The notes under the pieces are model-generated. The model was given only the letters and a program-made list of their open reading frames with translations, ran no database searches and was not told the DNA's origin. 37,723 bases of DNA from Coriobacteriia bacterium (lineage in GTDB: Bacteria; Actinomycetota; Coriobacteriia; Coriobacteriales; UBA8131), in NCBI GenBank assembly GCA_009784945.1, contig WQXH01000019.1, forward strand, positions 1 to 37,723, in the 5' to 3' direction. Position 1 is the stretch's first letter. Each line of letters opens with the position of its first letter. The position numbers and the translations under genes were made by a program. Shown here piece by piece: positions 11,067 to 17,800 of the stretch.

Positions 11067-11315
11067 TTAGTCTCCTTCGTCAATAATATCAACGTCAACT
11101 ACTGCGGAGTCCTCAATTACAAAACCCCCCGAGTCTACGTCATCGCTACCCAGCTGCTGCTCTTGTTCTATTGCACTACCTGCACCGCTTGCGCCTTGAG
11201 GCGCACAACCGCCCAGCAGTGTTAAAGCCAGTAACGCAGCCAACACTAAACCGTACAAACCCATTTTCTTGCAGGCTTGAATACTGCTACTCCTGACCCG
11301 CTGGAGTGTATTCAT
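11067..11315 (-). CDS. Small lipoprotein, translationally coupled to the giant adhesin
   Basis: 82 residues from the ATG at 11315, which follows an AGGTGG site; a GTG nine bases upstream is the other possible start. A hydrophobic run of about 18 residues ends in a lipobox LGGC, so this is a predicted signal peptidase II substrate held in the membrane by a lipidated cysteine. The mature part is only about 45 residues, rich in Asp, Glu and Gly, with no recognisable domain. The stop codon lies two bases before the adhesin ATG, and the adhesin ribosome site is inside this gene, so the two are expected to be translated together. It may help export or anchor the adhesin, or act as a leader that sets its translation; both are inference. 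I do not recognise a named family. Confidence 0.75.
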   Translation of the reverse strand: MNTLQRVRSSSIQACKKMGLYGLVLAALLALTLLGGCAPQGASGAGSAIEQEQQLGSDDVDSGGFVIEDSAVVDVDIIDEGD

Positions 11316-11390
11316 TTGCCCCACCTGCCTTTCCTATTCAATTCAACTAGCCTTGCCTATATTTCTTATAGCCTTGCTTACTACTTTCTA

Positions 11391-11545
11391 GCCCATGAGT
11401 TCCTACCAACTATTTCCAAACCCATGCGCTCTTACTTACTTTCAACTCATGCGCTTGCACTTGCTCACAAACCCATGCGCTCTTACTTACTTTCTACCCA
11501 CGCGTATTGCCTACTTCTAAACCCACGCGCTTGTGCCAATCATCT
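11391..11545. repeat. Degenerate ~25-bp tandem repeats upstream of the lipoprotein-adhesin pair
   Basis: About six units begin near 11391, 11418, 11444, 11469, 11495 and 11519, with a core like CCCATGCGCTCTTACTTAC. The units at 11418-11443 and 11469-11494 are identical over 26 bases and the others share the CCCAYGCGC core. The array fills the middle of the 299-base gap 11316-11614, which holds no convincing gene, and so lies in the promoter or leader region of the lipoprotein-adhesin operon. Confidence 0.75.
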
Positions 11546-11614
11546 TTTCCAGCCTTGCCTGCGCTCTCACCTTTATGCATGCTCCAGCTTAAGTGATTGA
11601 GCCAGCCGCCCACT

Positions 11615-12040
11615 CTATTTGTTGAGAGGAATGGCTTCGTACTCTCCTTCTACGTACAAGGTAATCGAGTCTCCCGAGCCCGTATAGATAAACAAAGTCT
11701 GCCTCTCTTGGGCACTGAGACCCATGACATTAAAACCTGCTGCGTTGTCTGCTTCTGCTCTTTCTATGGCATGGTTAACCGCGTAGCGGGCTGTTCCCGC
11801 TCGCTCTTCTGCGCTTAAGACATCCCAATCAATACCATCTGCCAAGACAGGGAGATAATTAATGATGGTTGCCCCGCCCATTTGCTGAGTTGCAACCTCA
11901 AAGTTGCCTATATTATTCTGATATCTTGATGAATTCATCTGAAAGAAGATGAATCCTGCGGCAACTAAAGCAATGATCAGAAGCACGATGAGTACTATTA
12001 ATAAAACCGGCTTCTTTTTTCTTTTGGTTCTGGCCATCAT
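11615..12040 (-). CDS. Small membrane-anchored protein of unknown function
   Basis: 141 residues from the ATG at 12040, which has an AAAGGACG site seven bases ahead; an in-frame extension to 12109 is possible but lacks a comparable site. The N-terminus is basic (RTKRKKK), followed by one strongly hydrophobic segment at about residues 11-33, giving a single-pass protein with most of the chain outside. The extracellular part of about 105 residues has no Cys and no motif I can name; it ends in a short beta-like stretch with GDSITLYVEGEYEAI. It lies upstream of, and on the same strand as, the lipoprotein-adhesin pair, but the repeat-filled gap separates them. No function is assigned. Confidence 0.7.
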   Translation of the reverse strand: MMARTKRKKKPVLLIVLIVLLIIALVAAGFIFFQMNSSRYQNNIGNFEVATQQMGGATIINYLPVLADGIDWDVLSAEERAGTARYAVNHAIERAEADNAAGFNVMGLSAQERQTLFIYTGSGDSITLYVEGEYEAIPLNK

Positions 12041-12435
12041 TGGTGGTACGTCCTTTCGATACAGTCCTTTTAATAGCGCAAAAGCGCCTAAAAGCAAGGT
12101 CGTCGTCAAACGAACTTGCGCTTCTTATTGAGTTGTGCTGCTGCGATCACACCCACACTTCCTCTCGCACCCACTTAGGTCAGGTACAGTTATCAGTGCA
12201 CACCGCTTTGTAGTTATAGGTTTCCTTGATGTTGCCAAATATGCAATCGTGTCTTTGCTGCTTTTTTACCCTCATTTACCCGCTAACCCAATTGCAGTCT
12301 TAAGCATCATCCTTCTGTGGTGCATCGTTCGAGTTACATTACCAAATTCGAGTCCAAATATTATGAGAACTTTACCATATTAGAGTGCAAAAGCGCAATA
12401 TGTCATATTATTGACAAATTAGCGTTGCAGTTCAG
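12041..12435. other. Intergenic stretch with no gene seen
   Basis: The short open frames here have no ribosome sites or recognisable domains. The stretch is locally AT-rich near 12340-12420 and probably holds the promoter of the gene that starts at 12040, but no clear -35/-10 pair was found. The following 12436-12740 segment is filled by repeats listed separately. Confidence 0.5.
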
Positions 12436-12546
12436 GTTACTAGAAGACTATGGTCAGTCATTGCGGCCTCTGAGCCGCAATCTAACCAAAATGCGTCTTA
12501 GATTGCGGGTCAAGCCCGCAATGACGAATTGGGTCTGATCAGTAAC
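12436..12546 (-). mobile_element. MITE-like two-hairpin element, copy A, with 8-bp target duplication
   Basis: A 111-bp non-coding element. It starts GTTACTAG and ends CTGATCAGTAAC, giving short terminal inverted repeats. It is bounded by perfect 8-bp direct repeats CAGTTCAG at 12428-12435 and 12547-12554. Inside are two hairpins: TTGCGGC/GCCGCAA (12460-12480) and ATTGCGGG/CCCGCAAT with loop TCAAG (about 12512-12532). The 90 bases at 12457-12546 match copies C and D almost exactly in reverse orientation. It has no coding capacity, so movement would need a transposase in trans. Confidence 0.8.
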
Positions 12547-12564
12547 CAGTTCAGACCAATTTAT

Positions 12565-12739
12565 TCTCGTGTCGCCCTGTCGCGTTCGCTCGAAGAGCGA
12601 CTGTTGCAGAGCCTGGCTATAATCTCGTGTCGCCCTGTCGCGTTCGCTCGCAGAGCGAATGTTGCAGGGCCTACTTGCATTATTGCCAGACCTCTAGTAG
12701 GTCCTGCAACATTCATATACGCAAAACGCGCAGGACGAC
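12565..12739. repeat. Second intergenic repeat family: two direct copies and one inverted copy
   Basis: A unit of about 50 bp occurs at 12565-12614 and 12623-12672 (58-bp offset), each with a TTCGCTC/GAGCGAA-type small hairpin and a TGTTGCAGRGCCT end. A diverged inverted copy lies at about 12699-12739 (reverse complement begins GTCGTCCTGCGCGTTTTGCG and ends AATGTTGCAGGACCT). The second direct copy and the inverted copy can pair into one large imperfect cruciform. The array sits directly downstream of the toxin gene. Confidence 0.7.
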
Positions 12740-12769
12740 AGTGGGGGTTGCCCTTTTTTCACTTTATGA

Positions 12770-13171
12770 CTACCACAGTAGACGAAGCCCGCAGCTGCGG
12801 TAGCGCTCAAAGTCTTCATCGCTGCTGATGAGAGTCATACCGCGGGTAATAGCCTGCCAGATGAGCATGCGGTCAAAGGGGTCTCGGTGGTTGCCAAATC
12901 TTGGCAGCCTGTGAAAAGAGCTGCTTTCGTGCTCGTTTAGCCCAATAATGCCTAAACCAGATTCATGCAACACTTCTAGAAAGTCCTCAATATCGACTTC
13001 TTGTAAGGGGAGTTTTCCGAGCGAGTGCTTAAGTGATAGCTCCCAAAGCGAGACAGTGCTTGCAAAAACGTCAATTTTGGGGTTTTCAATAATCTCCCGT
13101 GCTTGCGGACTGATCCTATCGCTTTTCATTATCAGCCATAGCAGCACACAGCTATCCATTAGGTACTTCAT
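12770..13171 (-). CDS. vapC: PIN-domain toxin, VapC type (type II toxin-antitoxin)
   Basis: 133 residues, the usual VapC length. The PIN-domain acidic residues are visible: Asp6 in the first strand (YLMDSCVLLW), Glu44 in SLWELSLK, Asp97 and Asp100 in HRDPFDRML, and Asp118/Asp120 in SSDEDFERY. Such proteins are Mg-dependent ribonucleases that block translation, often by cutting initiator tRNA or rRNA; the target here is unknown. The ATG overlaps the antitoxin stop by four bases, the typical coupled arrangement. All expected acidic residues are present, so it looks intact. The DPFDRMLIxQA variant belongs to the PIN group often paired with Phd/YefM antitoxins, as it is here. Confidence 0.88.
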   Translation of the reverse strand: MKYLMDSCVLLWLIMKSDRISPQAREIIENPKIDVFASTVSLWELSLKHSLGKLPLQEVDIEDFLEVLHESGLGIIGLNEHESSSFHRLPRFGNHRDPFDRMLIWQAITRGMTLISSDEDFERYRSCGLRLLW

Positions 13172-13407
13172 TGTACCCCTAGAAACTCTTCTTCAGACTT
13201 GAACTTAAAGTCATCTCCCATCGTGAAGGATGCCTTGCCGTCTAAAAGGCCTATCTTTCTTTGTGGGGGCTTTTCATTGATTGGACAAAGCCTGGCTACG
13301 GGCTTTTTGGCTCGTCCGTAAAGCACCTGAAACTCTTTGCCTTGCTGCACCTGTTGGAGTACCTCAGAAAAATTGGTCTTTAGCTCCCCCACTGTCATGC
13401 TTTGCAT
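13168..13407 (-). CDS. Phd/YefM-family antitoxin
   Basis: 79 residues from the ATG at 13407, eight bases after a perfect AGGAGG; a GTG nine bases upstream would overlap that site and is less likely. The N-terminal part (MTVGELKTNFSEVLQQVQQGKEFQVLYGRAKKPVA, given in pieces: VGELKTNFSEVL, then QQGKEF, then RAKKPVARL) is the classic Phd/YefM DNA-binding fold. The last 30 or so residues (acidic, ending EEEFLGVQ) would wrap the toxin. The protein should neutralise VapC and repress its own promoter. It overlaps the toxin gene by four bases. Confidence 0.86.
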   Translation of the reverse strand: MQSMTVGELKTNFSEVLQQVQQGKEFQVLYGRAKKPVARLCPINEKPPQRKIGLLDGKASFTMGDDFKFKSEEEFLGVQ

Positions 13408-13511
13408 ACCAGCCACCTCCTACTGCCTTTATCTTTTGCCAAGACTGTCATTGACCTCATCCTACCAAGGGCTTGCTTTATTGTCAAGTTGTCAAGTTAG
13501 CACCCGCTGAC

Positions 13512-14480
13512 TTAGAGTAGTTCTTTGATCCAGGTGGCGCGATTAGAAGGGGCGAGATAAGAGAGGGGCACGTCAAAGACGGTTTTTGCGCCATATAGAC
13601 CTTCCAGCGCCATGCGATGGGCGGCGCGGGCATAGGCGGTCATCACACTGCCGGTAAACTCTGGGTTTGAAGCGAGGTTGAGCGAAAACTCCATACCTTG
13701 TTTTGTTTCTCCAGTTGCGCCGCTTCTCAGCACCATACCGCCATGAGGCATGGTTGAGTGATTGGCTAGCAGCTCTTCGCGCTCTATGAAGTGCACCACG
13801 GTGTCATAGTCTGCAAAGTAGTTGGGCATGGTCTTAATAGCTGTTTTTATTGCAGCTTTGTCTGCATCTGGCTTTGCCACTACATAGCACTCGCGTAAAT
13901 GCTTTTGCCTTGTTTCCAGCTCAGGCAGGGTGCCCGAACGCACCAGGTCTATGGCGTCTTGAAGCGGAACGGTGTACTGCACAGCATGAGCCACTCCCTC
14001 GATGCGCCTTATGGCATCAGAGTGTCCTTGCGACACACCCTTGCCCCAAAAAGTGTAGGTTGCACCACTGGGGATGACCGCTTCAGAAAGTGCCCTCATC
14101 ATGGAAAAAAGGCCGGGATCCCAACCTGTTGAAACAATCGCCGTGGTGCTCTGGGCGGCATCGTCCATGATATCGAGGTACTCGGGGATTTTTGCATGGG
14201 TGTCAAAGCTGTCTACGGTGCTGAAGAGTGAGGCAAAGTGAGGACCTTGTATGGCCAAGTCTGTCGCGGAGCCTCCACAAAGTATCATGACATCAATCTC
14301 TTGTATCATCTTTTCTGCAGCGCTTGCCGAAAACACCGGCGCAGTGCTCATATCAAGCTTGATAGTACTTGGATCTCGTCTCGTAAAAACTGCTACAAGC
14401 TCCATATCTTCTGCGGCGCATACCGCCTTCTCGACACCACGTCCAATGTTTCCAAATCCAGCTATTCCCACACGTATCAT
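13512..14480 (-). CDS. ddh: meso-Diaminopimelate D-dehydrogenase
   Basis: 322 residues, the usual length. This NADPH-dependent enzyme makes meso-diaminopimelate directly from L-tetrahydrodipicolinate and ammonia, giving lysine and the peptidoglycan cross-link amino acid in one step. The Rossmann motif GIAGFGNIGRG is at residues 5-15. Family signatures follow: DSFDTH (about 92-97), STGWDPGLFS (about 117-126), FWGKGVSQGHSDAIRR (about 144-159) and NPEFT near 273-277. The start ATG has only a weak AGGA-type site. It is flanked by the toxin-antitoxin pair downstream and a decayed MITE upstream, and stands alone rather than in a lysine operon. Identification is firm from these motifs. Confidence 0.93.
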   Translation of the reverse strand: MIRVGIAGFGNIGRGVEKAVCAAEDMELVAVFTRRDPSTIKLDMSTAPVFSASAAEKMIQEIDVMILCGGSATDLAIQGPHFASLFSTVDSFDTHAKIPEYLDIMDDAAQSTTAIVSTGWDPGLFSMMRALSEAVIPSGATYTFWGKGVSQGHSDAIRRIEGVAHAVQYTVPLQDAIDLVRSGTLPELETRQKHLRECYVVAKPDADKAAIKTAIKTMPNYFADYDTVVHFIEREELLANHSTMPHGGMVLRSGATGETKQGMEFSLNLASNPEFTGSVMTAYARAAHRMALEGLYGAKTVFDVPLSYLAPSNRATWIKELL

Positions 14481-14649
14481 TATGCTGTCCTATCCCTGTC
14501 TCAATGCAGAGCCTGATTGCCCTGAGTGTTGATTGGCACCATCTTCTGTTGCGGCTGCCCTTTGGTACTGCTGACCGATTCTATTGTAAATGCTTGCTCA
14601 CCTGCTCGCAAGTTTCTTGTATTGACAGATTGACGTTGTTGCGCAAAGG

Positions 14650-14760
14650 GTTATGTTCACACTCTGTCCGTCATTGCGGCCTCCGAGCCGCAATCTTACC
14701 AACATGAATTATTGATTCCGGGTCAAGCCCGGATTGACGATGTATAGACTGAACTGTAGC
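14650..14760 (-). mobile_element. MITE-like two-hairpin element, copy B (decayed)
   Basis: The left side keeps a GTTA start at 14650 and the first hairpin (TTGCGGC/GCCGCAA, 14673-14693). The second hairpin is TCCGGG/CCCGGA with the same TCAAG loop (about 14716-14732), where the other copies have TTGCGGG/CCCGCAA. The right boundary is approximate and no flanking direct repeat was found. It lies in the 388-base gap 14481-14868, whose remaining part shows no gene apart from the terminator at 14812. Confidence 0.6.
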
Positions 14761-14811
14761 CGAGGAGGGGTTGGTTGCGCGAGGCGCAGGAGAGCAAGAG
14801 GCTCTTTTCAT

Positions 14812-14845
14812 ACAAAAGCCGGAGCGTTTTGGCTCCGGCTTTTGT
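14812..14845 (-). terminator. Strong hairpin terminator, probably bidirectional
   Basis: A perfect 14-bp stem (14812-14825 with 14832-14845) and a six-base loop. The stem outer part is A-rich on one side and T-rich on the other (GGCTTTTGT), so a U-rich tail forms on either strand. It begins 23 bases past the stop of the 14869-19911 surface-protein gene and should end its transcript. Confidence 0.85.
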
Positions 14846-14868
14846 TAATCGGCTTGTGCTGCAAGCGG

Positions 14869-17800
14869 TTATGGGCGTGTCTTTAGTCTTCTGGATAAGA
14901 AGAGCAGGACGGTGCCAGCGAGCAATAGGAATACAATGACACTGAGCACTCCCATGCTGAGATTATCGCCTGTGAGGGGAGCAGTTGTGGAGGGCTTGGT
15001 ATTTTGCCCACCGCTTGAGTTTGAGTTGCCAGGCGTATTAGGATCACTGGGGTTATTGGGATCGTCAGGATCATTTGGATCATCAGGGTCATTGGGGTCA
15101 TCAGGGTCATTGGGGTCATTGGGGTCATCAGGGTCAACCGACTCCAGCTCTACAGAACCGCCAACGTGAGCATTGTCAGACGTTGAGCTGCGGAACATGC
15201 CAAAGGTGCCGAGTATGGAATCCCATTCAACTACGGCCACATTGGGTATGGCAAAGTCGCCTCCGGCCAGTTCGTCATCGGTTAGGGTGAGCCTTACTAC
15301 CAAGTTGATGGTCACTTCCTGACCAATGGACATGTCGTCAACCAAAGACCAGGTGCAGAGCTGACCTTCTACAAGCTCAATGACTTCGGCGCCTTCAACT
15401 GTGGCAGAAACAAAGGTCAGCCTTGGATCGAGGTCATCGCTTATCACAACGTCGTGGGCAAGATTTTCGCCCTCGTTCTTGGCAACGATGGTGTAGGTAA
15501 ATTCATCACCGTCTTCAAGCTCATGCTGAGATGAGGTTTTCGTTAAGGTAACGTCGGGCTTGCCAATGGGGGTGGTGACCTTGTTGCTTGTGCCACTGCC
15601 TACAGAATTATCACGCGGGTCAACCCAAGCCACGCCAGCGGTATTTTCGGCAATGTCAGCCAAGACACCATCCGGCAGCGAGGTAGTTACCACAAAGCTT
15701 ACCGTGTGCTCAACGTCGCTTACGGCAAGCGTGCCCAGATTCCAGGTAACAACGCCGTTGGCAAAGCTACCGCCGTTGGTAGCGCTCTTAAACGTGGTAT
15801 TGGCAGGCACTGTATCGCTTACCACCACATTACGAGCCTCACCGGCGTTGCCCGCAGCATTTTCCTTATTGGTAACCGTGAGCGTGTAGGTAATTTCTAC
15901 GCCATCAGCAACCAGTTCTTCTGTGCTGGCAGCCTTTACGATTACTACGTTGGGAACCAACTCTTCCCATTGGGCATACACCGTTACGTGGCCTTCTGCC
16001 ATGGAAATTTCATCAACGTCATAGAGATTGCCCTCTTCGTCTGCCCAGCCCATAAAGCGATAGCCAGGAAAGCTCAGGTTTTGGGGATTATCAAGCAAGG
16101 CGGCATTGTTGCTGGGTAAATAGCCCGTGGGCGCAGCTGGAACATCGCCTCCCTGTGTTCCTGCGTCCGTGGGGGGATTAGGATCATAGGTAAGGACGGC
16201 CACCCATTGAGCATAGAGATTAACGTTGCCGTCTTGGTCTACCAGCGTGTCGATTACCTCTTGGGTAAACGTAAGCTCAGAGCCTGGTGCAAAACTCAAA
16301 CCGGAGCCATTGGGCTCGGTATTCCAGCCTACAAAGTTGAAGGCTCCAGACGTGCCCACCTTGTAGATGGGGTCGTCGCTGTCATCCTCATGGCATTTTA
16401 TCGTGGCAGCTTCATCTTGAGGGTACGAATCCTCATCCACAGGCACAGCGCCATCTGTAGGGTTGTTGCCGTGATACACCACGTTATAGACAGGCGCTAT
16501 GGGCTGAATTGCTGTTGATTCAAGAGGTTCAGGGCTGAGGTACTCGCCAAAAGCATCCTTACCCGTTGCTGTAACGGTATTGGAAGCCCAGGTTTGTTCG
16601 GGGTCAAGGGGGTCTAGGGCTGCTCGCACCCTTACTTCAATCTCAACTACTTGGCCAACATCAAGTACATCGATGGTCCACCTAAAGGTGTCGCCTTCTG
16701 CTGCTTTCAGCCTGCTGGTCGGAAAAACACCTTCTACACCGTCAGCAGATACAATCTCTGCCCACAAAAGTTCGGCCTTTTCAAGCAAGAGGACGGCCTC
16801 AGTCACCACAATGTCGTAGGCAGGACCAGTAAACAACGGCTCGCCCGGATCAGTAACATCTTCATTGGTAACCAGAATCTTAAAGGAAAACTCAGAGCCA
16901 TCGGCTACAGCAAGCCCACCCATGCTAACCTTTTGAATGCCTAAATTGGGAATAAGCGGCTCCCAGAGGGCATAGAGGTTAGCGTAGCCTTGGCTATCAA
17001 TATAGTCTTCAATCTCAAACGTGGTGTCAAGATCGTCCCGGCCGTAGGTGATATTTTCATCGCCACCTTTTAGCTCCCAACCCACAAAGACATAGTTCGC
17101 GCGCGTAGGTATGGTGCTTGTTTCATCAACAATGGGCTCACTGTCAATATAGTAATACCCATGCTCATCAGGCAAACTGAGTCGGTCGCCACCATTTTCG
17201 TGATAGCGCACCTTATAAAATGGCTCAATGACAACTATGGCGGGTTCATGGGTAAAGTCATAGCTAGTCGCATCATTATAGTCCCAGTGGACGCGGGCAA
17301 TGTTAGTAGCATCTTCTGACAGGCCTGGGGTAAGATTGGCTATATCGGGCGTATAGTCTGCCTTGACCGTAAAGGTAACCGTAAACGTCTCTCCTACCCG
17401 GAGCTGATCATACAACGTCCAGGTAAGAGTTTGCGTTTCTTCATCAAAGCTAAATTCAGGGTCTGGGTTCCTTTCCTCTCGCTCAAAATAGCTGCCCCCA
17501 TAGGTCAAATTGGGATTATCAGCCAGCGTAATATAGGTAGGCAGTTCATCGGTGATAACCACCTGTGTATCGTCATGGGTACCAGTGTTCTCAGCAGTAA
17601 TGGTGTAAGTGAACTCGCTATTATTCCTCACCATTGGTGAGACTAATGTTTCTGGGGTATTGGCTACCTTGGTGAGCACGATGGAGGGCTTACCGAGCGT
17701 TACCTCAACTACTTCCGATTCGGCGTTATAAACTGTTCTCTCCTCGTTCGAGGGCTCGTCGTCATAAAAGACCACCTGAGCGCTATTGGGAACAATCAGT

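Noticed and set aside
11391-11545. CRISPR array
   Set aside because: Unit spacing is about 25 bp with no unique spacers between conserved repeats, units are degenerate and no cas gene is nearby.
11277-11600. Plus-strand frame of 107 codons over the tandem repeats
   Set aside because: Its composition (LSTHALALAHKPMRSYLLSTHA-like in short repeats) simply reflects the 25-bp array; no ribosome site.
12436-12546. Simple bidirectional terminator in place of a mobile element
   Set aside because: Hairpins lack U-tracts, the sequence recurs at unrelated sites, and the octamer duplications mark insertion boundaries.
15560-16518. Plus-strand frames opposite the second surface protein
   Set aside because: Shadows of repetitive coding sequence; they have no ribosome sites and no family resemblance.
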